DNA of 64,000 bases from Citrobacter amalonaticus (GTDB taxonomy: Bacteria > Pseudomonadota > Gammaproteobacteria > Enterobacterales > Enterobacteriaceae), in the NCBI RefSeq assembly GCF_001559075.2, contig NZ_CP014015.2:2666001-2730000 (forward strand), in the 5' to 3' direction. Under the pieces are notes generated by a model, which did not search any database, was not told the DNA's origin, and saw only the letters and a program-made list of their open reading frames with translations. The translations under genes and the position numbers were made by a program. Positions 34,187-43,349 of the stretch are shown one piece after another; position 1 is the stretch's first letter, and each line of letters opens with the position of its first letter.

Positions 34187-34219
34187 AAGCCCGCACCTGA
34201 ACAGTGCGGGCTTTTTTTT
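34187..34219 (+). terminator. thr attenuator
   Basis: AAAGCCCGCAC and GTGCGGGCTTT form a GC-rich stem around CTGAACA, followed by a run of T ending at 34219. It sits between thrL and thrA and is the terminator arm of the attenuation system. Confidence 0.95.
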
Positions 34220-34245
34220 CGACCAAAGGTAACGAGGTAACAACC

Positions 34246-36708
34246 ATGCGAGTGTTGAAGTTCGGCGGTACATCAGTGGCAAATGCAGAACGTTTTCTGC
34301 GGGTTGCCGATATTCTGGAAAGCAATGCCAGGCAGGGGCAGGTAGCGACCGTTCTTTCTGCCCCCGCTAAAATTACCAACCATCTGGTGGCGATGATTGA
34401 AAAAACCATCGGAGGTCAGGACGCATTACCCAATATCAGTGATGCCGAACGTATTTTTGCCGAACTTCTGACCGGACTCGCCGACGCCCAGCCGGGCTTT
34501 CCGCTGGCGCAGTTGAAGGTGTTTGTTGAGCAGGAATTTGCCCAAATCAAACATGTGCTGCATGGGATCAGCCTGCTCGGACAGTGTCCGGACAGCATTA
34601 ATGCTGCGCTCATCTGCCGTGGCGAAAAGATGTCGATCGCCATCATGGCGGGGTTACTGGAAGCGCGCGGCCACCACGTTACCGTTATTGACCCGGTCGA
34701 AAAACTGCTGGCGGTGGGGCACTACCTCGAATCCACCGTCGATATCGCCGAATCGACTCGCCGCATCGCCGCCGGGCGTATTCCCGCAGACCACATGGTG
34801 CTGATGGCCGGTTTCACTGCCGGTAATGAGAAGGGTGAACTGGTGGTGCTGGGGCGCAACGGCTCTGATTATTCTGCTGCGGTTCTGGCGGCCTGCTTAC
34901 GTGCCGACTGCTGCGAGATCTGGACAGACGTCGACGGTGTATATACCTGCGACCCGCGCCAGGTACCTGACGCCAGGTTGCTGAAATCGATGTCTTATCA
35001 GGAAGCGATGGAGCTTTCCTATTTCGGCGCAAAAGTGCTTCACCCTCGTACCATTACCCCCATCGCGCAGTTCCAGATCCCTTGCCTCATCAAAAATACC
35101 GGTAACCCGCAGGCGGCAGGCACGCTGATCGGCGCCAGCCGCGATGAAGACGATCTGCCGGTGAAGGGGATTTCCAACCTCAATAATATGGCGATGTTCA
35201 ACGTCTCCGGTCCTGGTATGAAAGGGATGGTGGGGATGGCGGCGCGCGTGTTTGCGGTGATGTCCCGTGCGGGAATTTCCGTGGTACTGATTACCCAGTC
35301 ATCCTCTGAGTACAGCATCAGCTTCTGCGTGCCGCAGGCCGACTGCGCCCGCGCACAGCGTGCCTTGCAGGATGAATTCTATCTCGAGCTGAAAGAGGGC
35401 GTGCTGGAACCGCTGGCAGTTACTGAACGGCTGGCGATTATCTCCGTCGTTGGGGATGGTATGCGGACGCTGCGCGGTATTTCGGCGAAATTCTTTGCCG
35501 CACTGGCGCGCGCTAATATCAATATCGTGGCTATCGCTCAGGGCTCCTCCGAGCGTTCCATTTCGGTAGTGGTCAATAACGACGATGCCACGACGGGCGT
35601 ACGCGTCACCCATCAGATGCTGTTCAATACCGATCAGGTGATTGAAGTGTTTGTCATTGGCGTCGGCGGGGTAGGCGGCGCGTTACTGGAGCAGCTTAAG
35701 CGCCAGCAAACCTGGCTGAAGAAAAAACATATCGACCTGCGCGTGTGCGGCGTGGCGAACTCCAGAGCGCTGTTGACCCACGTGCATGGCCTGAACCTGG
35801 AAAACTGGCAGGCCGAACTGGCTGAAGCGAAAGAGCCGTTCAATCTCGGTCGCTTAATCCGCCTGGTGAAGGAATATCACCTGCTGAACCCGGTGATTGT
35901 GGACTGTACTTCCAGTCAGGCGGTGGCCGATCAGTATGCGGACTTCTTGCGTGAAGGATTCCATGTGGTCACGCCGAACAAAAAGGCGAATACCTCGTCG
36001 ATGGATTACTACCATCAGTTGCGTTTCGCTGCCGCGAAGTCACGGCGCAAATTCCTCTATGACACTAACGTGGGGGCCGGTCTGCCGGTGATCGAAAACC
36101 TGCAAAACCTGTTGAATGCGGGCGATGAATTGCTGAAGTTCTCCGGTATCCTGTCTGGTTCGCTGTCGTTTATTTTCGGTAAGCTCGATGAAGGCATGAC
36201 CCTCTCTGAAGCGACCCGCATCGCGCGTGAAATGGGTTATACCGAACCCGATCCGCGTGACGATCTTTCGGGGATGGACGTGGCGCGTAAGCTGCTGATC
36301 CTCGCCCGTGAAACCGGACGCGAGCTGGAACTGTCTGACATCGTCATTGAACCGGTGTTGCCGCAAGCGTTTGATGATTCAGGCGACGTTGACGCGTTCA
36401 TGGCGAATCTGCCGCAGCTTGACGATGCCTTTGCCGCGCGGGTGGCAAAAGCCCGTGATGAGGGCAAAGTATTGCGCTATGTTGGCAACATCGAAGAAGA
36501 CGGCGTCTGTCGGGTGAAGATTTCTGAAGTGGACGGTAACGATCCGTTGTACAAAGTGAAAAACGGCGAAAACGCGCTGGCGTTCTACAGCCACTATTAT
36601 CAACCGCTGCCGCTGGTTCTGCGCGGTTATGGCGCGGGTAACGACGTCACGGCGGCAGGGGTGTTTGCTGACCTGCTGCGCACCCTTTCATGGAAGCTAG
36701 GAGTCTAA
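34246..36708 (+). CDS. thrA: Bifunctional aspartokinase I / homoserine dehydrogenase I
   Basis: 820 residues from ATG 34246, exactly the K-12 length; the ATG at 34204 is within the attenuator. Aspartokinase domain first (KFGGTSVAN at 5-13), two ACT regulatory domains near 320-460 for threonine feedback, then homoserine dehydrogenase with IGVGGVGGALL near 469. Catalyses the first and third steps of threonine synthesis. Two bases separate it from thrB. Confidence 0.98.
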   Translation: MRVLKFGGTSVANAERFLRVADILESNARQGQVATVLSAPAKITNHLVAMIEKTIGGQDALPNISDAERIFAELLTGLADAQPGFPLAQLKVFVEQEFAQIKHVLHGISLLGQCPDSINAALICRGEKMSIAIMAGLLEARGHHVTVIDPVEKLLAVGHYLESTVDIAESTRRIAAGRIPADHMVLMAGFTAGNEKGELVVLGRNGSDYSAAVLAACLRADCCEIWTDVDGVYTCDPRQVPDARLLKSMSYQEAMELSYFGAKVLHPRTITPIAQFQIPCLIKNTGNPQAAGTLIGASRDEDDLPVKGISNLNNMAMFNVSGPGMKGMVGMAARVFAVMSRAGISVVLITQSSSEYSISFCVPQADCARAQRALQDEFYLELKEGVLEPLAVTERLAIISVVGDGMRTLRGISAKFFAALARANINIVAIAQGSSERSISVVVNNDDATTGVRVTHQMLFNTDQVIEVFVIGVGGVGGALLEQLKRQQTWLKKKHIDLRVCGVANSRALLTHVHGLNLENWQAELAEAKEPFNLGRLIRLVKEYHLLNPVIVDCTSSQAVADQYADFLREGFHVVTPNKKANTSSMDYYHQLRFAAAKSRRKFLYDTNVGAGLPVIENLQNLLNAGDELLKFSGILSGSLSFIFGKLDEGMTLSEATRIAREMGYTEPDPRDDLSGMDVARKLLILARETGRELELSDIVIEPVLPQAFDDSGDVDAFMANLPQLDDAFAARVAKARDEGKVLRYVGNIEEDGVCRVKISEVDGNDPLYKVKNGENALAFYSHYYQPLPLVLRGYGAGNDVTAAGVFADLLRTLSWKLGV

Positions 36709-36709
36709 C

Positions 36710-37639
36710 ATGGTTAAAGTTTATGCCCCGGCTTCCAGTGCCAATATGAGCGTTGGATTCGATGTGCTCGGGGCGGCGGTGACACCCGTTGATGGCTCAC
36801 TGCTGGGCGACGTGGTAACAGTTGAGGCGGCAGACAGTTTCAGCCTGAATAATCTGGGCCGCTTCGCCGACAAGCTACCACCAGAACCGCGTGAAAATAT
36901 TGTGTACCAGTGCTGGGAGCGTTTTTGTCAGGAACTGGGTAAACCCATTCCGGTGGCAATGACGCTGGAAAAGAACATGCCGATCGGCTCCGGATTAGGT
37001 TCCAGCGCCTGCTCGGTGGTGGCGGCACTGGTCGCGATGAATGAGCACTGCGGCAAGCCGCTGAATGACACGCGTCTGCTGGCGATGATGGGCGAACTGG
37101 AAGGGCGTATCTCCGGCAGCATTCATTACGATAACGTTGCGCCGTGTTTCCTCGGCGGTATGCAGTTGATGATCGAAGAAAACGGCATTATCAGTCAGCA
37201 GGTGCCAGGCTTTGATGAGTGGCTGTGGGTGCTGGCCTATCCAGGCATTAAGGTCTCCACGGCAGAAGCGCGGGCGATCCTGCCTGCGCAATATCGTCGC
37301 CAGGATTGCATTGCCCACGGGCGTCACCTGGCCGGGTTTATTCACGCCTGCTATTCCCGTCAGCCTGGGCTTGCGGCGAAACTGATGAAGGATGTGATTG
37401 CCGAACCGTATCGCGAACGTCTGTTGCCTGGTTTTGCTCAGGCGCGTCAGGCCGTCGCGGAAATTGGCGCGCTGGCCAGCGGTATTTCCGGTTCAGGGCC
37501 GACGCTGTTTGCGCTCTGCGATAAAACGGAGACGGCGCAACGCGTGGCGGACTGGCTGGGCAGTCACTACCTGCAAAATCAGGAAGGCTTTGTTCATATT
37601 TGCCGGCTGGACACGGCGGGCGCACGAGTACTGGGATAA
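36710..37639 (+). CDS. thrB: Homoserine kinase
   Basis: 309 residues. GHMP kinase with ATP-binding loop PIGSGLGSSA at 91-100 and C-terminal glycine motif GISGSGPTLFAL. Phosphorylates homoserine. Starts one base after the thrA stop behind CTAGGAG, and ends just before thrC (TAATTGATG), so the three genes are one translational unit. Confidence 0.98.
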   Translation: MVKVYAPASSANMSVGFDVLGAAVTPVDGSLLGDVVTVEAADSFSLNNLGRFADKLPPEPRENIVYQCWERFCQELGKPIPVAMTLEKNMPIGSGLGSSACSVVAALVAMNEHCGKPLNDTRLLAMMGELEGRISGSIHYDNVAPCFLGGMQLMIEENGIISQQVPGFDEWLWVLAYPGIKVSTAEARAILPAQYRRQDCIAHGRHLAGFIHACYSRQPGLAAKLMKDVIAEPYRERLLPGFAQARQAVAEIGALASGISGSGPTLFALCDKTETAQRVADWLGSHYLQNQEGFVHICRLDTAGARVLG

Positions 37640-37642
37640 TTG

Positions 37643-38926
37643 ATGAAACTCTACAATCTTAAAGATCACAACGAGCAGGTTAGTTTTGCACAGGCCGTCA
37701 CGCAGGGGCTGGGCAAGAATCAGGGGCTGTTTTTCCCGCACGAGCTGCCGGAATTCAACCTGACAGAAGTGGATGAGATGCTGAACCAGGACTTCGTCAG
37801 CCGTAGTGCAAAGATCCTTTCCGCGTTCATCGGCGATGAAATCCCACAGGAGATCCTTGAAGAGCGCGTGCGCGCTGCCTTTGCTTTCCCGGCACCGGTT
37901 GCTCAGGTGGAAGGTGATGTCGGCTGTCTGGAGCTGTTCCACGGCCCGACGCTGGCGTTTAAAGATTTCGGCGGTCGCTTTATGGCACAGATGTTGACCC
38001 ACATCAGCGGCGACAAACCGGTGACCATTCTGACGGCAACCTCTGGGGATACCGGCGCGGCCGTGGCGCATGCGTTTTATGGTCTGCCGAACGTGCGTGT
38101 AGTGATCCTCTATCCGAATGGCAAAATCAGTCCGTTGCAGGAAAAACTGTTCTGCACGCTGGGCGGTAACATTGAAACCGTCGCCATTGATGGCGATTTT
38201 GATGCCTGTCAGGCGCTGGTCAAACAGGCGTTTGATGATGAAGAACTGAAAGTAGCGCTGGGGCTGAACTCAGCGAACTCCATCAACATCAGCCGCCTGC
38301 TGGCGCAGATTTGCTACTACTTTGAGGCCGTTGCTCAATTGCCGCAGGAAGCGCGGAATCAACTGGTGGTTTCTGTTCCAAGCGGTAACTTTGGCGACCT
38401 GACGGCGGGCCTGCTGGCGAAATCTCTCGGCCTGCCGGTGAAGCGTTTTATCGCTGCCACCAACGTTAACGACACGGTGCCGCGCTTCCTGCAGGACGGG
38501 CAGTGGGCGCCAAAAGCGACCCAGGCGACGTTGTCTAATGCGATGGATGTGAGTCAGCCGAACAACTGGCCGCGCGTTGAGGAGTTGTTCCGCCGTAAAA
38601 TCTGGCGTCTGAATGAGCTTGGTTATGCGGCTGTGGATGATGAAACCACACAGGAAACGATGCGCGAACTGAAAGCGAAGGGCTACACCTCTGAGCCTCA
38701 TGCCGCCGTGGCCTACCGCGCCCTGCGTGATCAGCTCAATCCTGGCGAATACGGTCTGTTCCTCGGCACTGCACACCCGGCGAAGTTTAAAGAGAGCGTG
38801 GAGGCGATTCTCAATGAAACGCTGGATCTGCCGAAAGAACTGGCGGAACGTGCGGATCTACCGCTGCTTTCGCAACATCTGCCGGCGGATTTTGCCGCCC
38901 TGCGTAAGTTAATGATGACGCGCTAA
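37643..38926 (+). CDS. thrC: Threonine synthase
   Basis: 427 residues from ATG 37643. PLP-dependent enzyme; the Schiff-base lysine is K107 in LAFKDFGG, and SVPSGNFGDL is the phosphate-binding loop. Converts O-phosphohomoserine to threonine. The C-terminus (LMMTR) is one residue shorter than K-12. The operon ends at a REP rather than at a classic terminator, and the K-12 gene yaaX that should follow is absent. Confidence 0.98.
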   Translation: MKLYNLKDHNEQVSFAQAVTQGLGKNQGLFFPHELPEFNLTEVDEMLNQDFVSRSAKILSAFIGDEIPQEILEERVRAAFAFPAPVAQVEGDVGCLELFHGPTLAFKDFGGRFMAQMLTHISGDKPVTILTATSGDTGAAVAHAFYGLPNVRVVILYPNGKISPLQEKLFCTLGGNIETVAIDGDFDACQALVKQAFDDEELKVALGLNSANSINISRLLAQICYYFEAVAQLPQEARNQLVVSVPSGNFGDLTAGLLAKSLGLPVKRFIAATNVNDTVPRFLQDGQWAPKATQATLSNAMDVSQPNNWPRVEELFRRKIWRLNELGYAAVDDETTQETMRELKAKGYTSEPHAAVAYRALRDQLNPGEYGLFLGTAHPAKFKESVEAILNETLDLPKELAERADLPLLSQHLPADFAALRKLMMTR

Positions 38927-38931
38927 ACATC

Positions 38932-39014
38932 ATGCCCGGTGGCGCTGTCGCTTACCGGGCCTACGAGGCGGTGCGGATGAGTAGGCCGGATAAGGTGTAG
39001 CCGCCATCCGGCGA
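38932..39014. repeat. REP/BIME between thrC and yaaA
   Basis: Inverted REP units ATGCCCGGTGGCGCTGTCGC / ACCGGGCCTAC and GTAGGCCGGATAAGG / CCATCCGGC between convergent genes, at the position where K-12 carries yaaX. Confidence 0.88.
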
Positions 39015-39022
39015 ATTGGGCA

Positions 39023-39796
39023 TTACTGCTCGTGACGCTTAAACACCAGTTCGCCATTTCCGGAGGCGGCTTCATCAAAGAAGTAACCTTCGCGGTTAAA
39101 GCCGGTGAGCTGTTCAGGCTTCGTCAGGCGGTTTTCAATGATGTAGCGGCTCATCAGGCCGCGCGCCTTTTTGGCGTAGAAGCTGATGACTTTGAACTTG
39201 CCGTTTTTCTCGTCGAGGAAGACAGGTTTAATCAATTCGGCGTTCAGTTTCTTCGGTTTCACGGATCGGAAGTATTCATCCGACGCAAGGTTAATCACCA
39301 CCTGGTCGCCCTGTGCGGCGAGCGCTTCATTGAGCTTGTCGGTAATGATATCGCCCCAGAAATGATACAGATCCTTCCCTTTGGCGTTCTCCAGACGAAT
39401 GCCCATTTCCAGACGATAAGGCTGCATCAGATCCAGCGGACGCAGTACGCCGTACAGACCTGAGAGCATACGCAAATGCTGCTGGGCGAAATCGAAATCG
39501 GCTTCGCTAAAGGTTTCGGCCTGTAATCCGGTATAAACATCGCCTTTGAAGGCCAGAATCGCCTGACGCGCGTTTTCCGGCGTGAAGTCCGGCTGCCAGT
39601 CGTGAAAGCGGGTGGCGTTCAGATCGGCAAGTTTGTCGCTGATGCCCATCAGCTTACCGATTTGCGGGGCTGAGAGCGTGCGTGCCACATGAATCAACTG
39701 CTGGGAGTGGTCCAGCAGCTCAGGCAGCGTATGGCGCGTTGTCGCCAGCGGGCTCTGGTAGTCGAGCGTTTTTGCAGGTGAAATCAGAATCAGCAT
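39023..39796 (-). CDS. yaaA: Peroxide stress protein YaaA
   Basis: 257 residues from ATG 39796 (MLILISPAKTLDY); the ATG at 39841 is upstream of the conserved start. YaaA/DUF328 family, which in E. coli lowers intracellular free iron under hydrogen peroxide stress and is OxyR-controlled. Conserved SPAKTLD at 6-12 and RGLMSRYI near 203-210. I could not identify an OxyR site by eye. Confidence 0.94.
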   Translation of the reverse strand: MLILISPAKTLDYQSPLATTRHTLPELLDHSQQLIHVARTLSAPQIGKLMGISDKLADLNATRFHDWQPDFTPENARQAILAFKGDVYTGLQAETFSEADFDFAQQHLRMLSGLYGVLRPLDLMQPYRLEMGIRLENAKGKDLYHFWGDIITDKLNEALAAQGDQVVINLASDEYFRSVKPKKLNAELIKPVFLDEKNGKFKVISFYAKKARGLMSRYIIENRLTKPEQLTGFNREGYFFDEAASGNGELVFKRHEQ

Positions 39797-39865
39797 GTTC
39801 AGTCCTTGCAGGAAATTTACTGCGACTGTAGCAAAAAACACGACTGAATTGATCGATAGTTGCGA

Positions 39866-41296
39866 TTAGTCTCGCGGGATGTCGTCCCAGGCATCTGGCG
39901 CCAGTTGCTGTTCGATATCCGGGTAGCGCAGCGGATCAAAGACCGGACGGATACCCAGTTTTCGCTGACGCAAATAATCACTCGCCAGAGTATGTACCAC
40001 CGGAGAGAGCAGCAATATTGCCGTCAGGTTGGTGATCGCCATGCAGGCCATGATGATATCCGCCAGTTGCCATAACAGCGGGAAGCTAAGCAAGGTTCCG
40101 GCCACCACCGTAGAACAGGTGGCAACGCGAAGGATCCAGATGACGCGCTTATTGTCCAGGTTCAGAAAGTACAGGTTGTTTTCCGCGTAGATGTAGTTGA
40201 CCACAATGGAACTGAAGGCAAACAGAATGACGATGACCGCAACGAAGGCTGCCCCCCAGTCACCGACCAACGTACTCATTGCTTTCTGCACCAGTTGGAT
40301 CCCTTCCATCGGCGCATAGGTCGTGCCGTTGCCTGCCAGTAAAACCAGCATTGCCGTTGCGCTACAGACGATCAGCGTGTCGATAAAAATCCCGATCATC
40401 TGCACAATTCCCTGCGCCGCAGGGTGCGGCGGCCAGGATGATGCCGCGGCAGCGGCGTTAGGCGTTGAGCCCATTCCGGCTTCATTGGAAAACATACTGC
40501 GTTGAAAACCGCTGGTGATCGCCTGGCTCAGCGTATACCCCGCCACGCCGCCTGCCGCTTCTTGCCAGCCAAACGCGCTTTTGACGATAGAAATGATGAT
40601 GTCAGGCAATTGCTCAATGTTGATCAGACACACCACCAGGCTGGTGACCACCCACATCAGCGCCATCACAGGGACAAACCACTGCATCATCCGCGCCACG
40701 CCTTTTATCCCCCGGACAATAACCAGCAGGGCGGCAATTGCCATGACAATACCGGTGGCGACCGGAGGGAAATCAAATGCGAATTTGAGGGCGCGGGAGA
40801 CGGAGTTGGCCTGCACGCTGTTGAACACCAGGCCGTAGGCGATCAGTAAAAAGATGGCGAATAACACGCCCATCCAGCGCATACCTAATCCCCGCGCCAT
40901 ATACCAGGCGGGGCCGCCGCGAAACTGACCGTGGCGATCGCGCTCTTTGTACAGTTGTGCGAGGGCGCACTCAGCAAACGAGGTCGCCATACCGATGATG
41001 GCGGCGACCCACATCCAGAACACCGCGCCAGGTCCGCCAGCGGTAATCGCCAGCGCCACGCCCGCCATGTTGCCGCTGCCGATACGGGCGGCAAGGCTGG
41101 TACAGAGCGACTGAAACGAGGTCAACCCTCCCGGTTGCGGGTTAATGCTATTTTTCAGACTTCTGCCAACCTGGCGGATATAGCGAAATTGTACGAAGCC
41201 TGTGCGCCAGGTAAACCAACACCCTGCACCGAAGAGCAGGTAGATCATTACCGATCCCCAGAGCACATCATTAATAAACGTGAAAAAATCAGGCAT
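39866..41296 (-). CDS. yaaJ: YaaJ, alanine/glycine:cation symporter family
   Basis: 476 residues from ATG 41296 (MPDFFTFIND), the K-12 length; the extra 29 codons upstream are not part of the protein. Sodium-coupled amino-acid transporter of the AGCS family, with about 11 membrane segments and conserved GSGNMAGVALAI, GGPAWYM and FSNEAGMGSTPNA motifs. Substrate not proven. The 282-base gap to talB carries the two divergent promoters. Confidence 0.94.
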   Translation of the reverse strand: MPDFFTFINDVLWGSVMIYLLFGAGCWFTWRTGFVQFRYIRQVGRSLKNSINPQPGGLTSFQSLCTSLAARIGSGNMAGVALAITAGGPGAVFWMWVAAIIGMATSFAECALAQLYKERDRHGQFRGGPAWYMARGLGMRWMGVLFAIFLLIAYGLVFNSVQANSVSRALKFAFDFPPVATGIVMAIAALLVIVRGIKGVARMMQWFVPVMALMWVVTSLVVCLINIEQLPDIIISIVKSAFGWQEAAGGVAGYTLSQAITSGFQRSMFSNEAGMGSTPNAAAAASSWPPHPAAQGIVQMIGIFIDTLIVCSATAMLVLLAGNGTTYAPMEGIQLVQKAMSTLVGDWGAAFVAVIVILFAFSSIVVNYIYAENNLYFLNLDNKRVIWILRVATCSTVVAGTLLSFPLLWQLADIIMACMAITNLTAILLLSPVVHTLASDYLRQRKLGIRPVFDPLRYPDIEQQLAPDAWDDIPRD

Positions 41297-41578
41297 TAAC
41301 ATCCCTCTTGTTGCTGCCGGTACGCTGTAACAACCCTGTGTAAGCGTTACCAATTGTCGAATAGTATATACGCTGACGGACAATTGATAGCGGCCGCGTA
41401 GTATACATGAGGTTGAGCACCTGAATGGCGCGTCACATCAAGGCGGATCAGAAATTGTCCGCAGATGCCCTCATGGGAATAAGCGCATTGTCTGCGGTTG
41501 CGCTGTCACAACGTCGTGTTATCATCAGGGCAGACCGGTTACATCCCCCTAACAAGCTGTTTAAAGAGAAACACTATC

Positions 41579-42532
41579 ATGACGGACAAATTGACCTCCC
41601 TTCGTCAGTTCACCACCGTGGTGGCCGACACCGGAGACATCGCGGCAATGAAGCTGTATCAGCCGCAGGATGCCACAACCAACCCTTCTCTCATTCTTAA
41701 CGCAGCGCAGATCCCGGAATACCGTAAGCTGATTGATGACGCCGTGGCATGGGCTAAGCAGCAGAGCAACGACCGTGCGCAGCAGATTGTTGACGCTACC
41801 GACAAACTGGCCGTGAACATCGGTCTGGAGATCCTGAAACTGGTCCCGGGTCGTATCTCCACGGAAGTGGATGCTCGCCTGTCCTATGACACCGACGCGT
41901 CTATCGCTAAAGCGAAACGTATCATTAAGCTGTATAACGACGCAGGTATCAGTAACGATCGCATTCTGATCAAACTGGCTTCAACCTGGCAGGGTATCCG
42001 TGCAGCAGAACAGCTGGAAAAAGAAGGCATCAACTGTAACCTGACGCTGCTGTTCTCCTTTGCGCAGGCGCGTGCTTGTGCTGAAGCGGGCGTATTCCTG
42101 ATCTCCCCGTTCGTGGGCCGTATTCTTGACTGGTATAAATCCAATACCGACAAGAAAGAGTATGCGCCGGCGGAAGATCCGGGCGTGGTTTCTGTAACGG
42201 AGATCTACGAATACTACAAACAGCACGGCTACGAGACGGTTGTGATGGGCGCAAGCTTCCGTAACATCGGTGAAATCCTTGAGCTGGCTGGCTGCGATCG
42301 CCTGACCATCGCACCGGCGCTGCTGAAAGAGTTGGCGGAAAGCGAAGGGGCTATCGAGCGTAAACTGTCCTTCTCTGGCGAAGTGAAAGCGCGTCCGGAA
42401 CGCATCACTGAGTCTGAGTTCCTGTGGCAGCACAACCAGGATCCAATGGCGGTAGACAAACTGGCGGACGGTATCCGTAAGTTTGCTGTCGACCAGGAAA
42501 AACTGGAAAAAATGATCGGCGACCTGCTGTAA
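41579..42532 (+). CDS. talB: Transaldolase B
   Basis: 317 residues from ATG 41579 (MTDKLTSL); ATG 41498 is an upstream extension without family support. Catalytic Schiff-base lysine K132 in LIKLASTWQG. Non-oxidative pentose phosphate enzyme exchanging dihydroxyacetone units. Strong codon bias. A perfect hairpin follows at 42541. Confidence 0.97.
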   Translation: MTDKLTSLRQFTTVVADTGDIAAMKLYQPQDATTNPSLILNAAQIPEYRKLIDDAVAWAKQQSNDRAQQIVDATDKLAVNIGLEILKLVPGRISTEVDARLSYDTDASIAKAKRIIKLYNDAGISNDRILIKLASTWQGIRAAEQLEKEGINCNLTLLFSFAQARACAEAGVFLISPFVGRILDWYKSNTDKKEYAPAEDPGVVSVTEIYEYYKQHGYETVVMGASFRNIGEILELAGCDRLTIAPALLKELAESEGAIERKLSFSGEVKARPERITESEFLWQHNQDPMAVDKLADGIRKFAVDQEKLEKMIGDLL

Positions 42533-42540
42533 TCATTGAT

Positions 42541-42564
42541 GCGTGACCGGTACGCCGGTCACGC
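42541..42564 (+). terminator. Hairpin after talB
   Basis: GCGTGACCGG-TACG-CCGGTCACGC is a perfect 10-bp stem eight bases behind the talB stop, without a T-tract. It may stabilise the talB mRNA 3' end or act in Rho-dependent ending. Confidence 0.6.
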
Positions 42565-42642
42565 TACCTCTTCTGAACCCTGTCTGTCCTTCCCTCCGCA
42601 GTGTATCATTCTGTTTAACGAGACTGTTTAAACGGAATAATC

Positions 42643-43230
42643 ATGAACACCTTACGTATTGGCTTAGTTTCCATTTCTGACCGCGCCTCCAGCGGTGTCT
42701 ATCAGGATAAAGGTATTCCGGCGCTGGAAGAGTGGCTATCGACGGCGCTGACCACCCCTTTCGAGGTGCAGACGCGCTTGATTCCTGACGAGCAGGCCAT
42801 CATCGAACAAACGCTCTGTGAGCTGGTGGACGAGATGAGTTGCCATCTGGTGCTGACCACCGGCGGCACCGGCCCTGCGCGTCGCGATGTGACGCCGGAC
42901 GCGACCCTTGCGGTTGCCGATCGCCAGATGCCAGGCTTTGGTGAACAGATGCGGCAGATTAGCCTGCACTTTGTGCCGACGGCGATCCTGTCACGCCAGG
43001 TTGGGGTGATCCGTAAACAGGCGTTAATCCTCAATTTACCGGGCCAGCCGAAATCCATTAAAGAGACTCTGGAAGGCGTGAAGGATGCCGAAGGGAATGT
43101 CGTCGTGGCGGGTATCTTTGCAAGTGTACCGTATTGTATACAGCTCCTTGAAGGGCCGTATGTGGAAACCGCGCCGGAAATTGTAGCATCTTTTCGCCCG
43201 AAAAGCGCAAGACGTGAAACAAACGCCTGA
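42643..43230 (+). CDS. mogA: Molybdopterin adenylyltransferase MogA
   Basis: 195 residues. MoaB/Mog fold with the substrate loop TTGGTGPARRDVTPDA near residues 70-85 and a conserved Asp pair. It adenylates molybdopterin before molybdenum insertion by MoeA. Own promoter between the talB hairpin and 42643. K-12 has satP next; here an MFS gene intervenes. Confidence 0.96.
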   Translation: MNTLRIGLVSISDRASSGVYQDKGIPALEEWLSTALTTPFEVQTRLIPDEQAIIEQTLCELVDEMSCHLVLTTGGTGPARRDVTPDATLAVADRQMPGFGEQMRQISLHFVPTAILSRQVGVIRKQALILNLPGQPKSIKETLEGVKDAEGNVVVAGIFASVPYCIQLLEGPYVETAPEIVASFRPKSARRETNA

Positions 43231-43349
43231 AGTTAGTCTTTTCGTAAGATAAGCGGCGGTGAAAGTGGTGTGTTGATTTATTTACGATATAGTAAGTTTT
43301 GCTTTACATGTTTCGTTCATAACCACGCTCCACTGACTTATGGTTCGCT

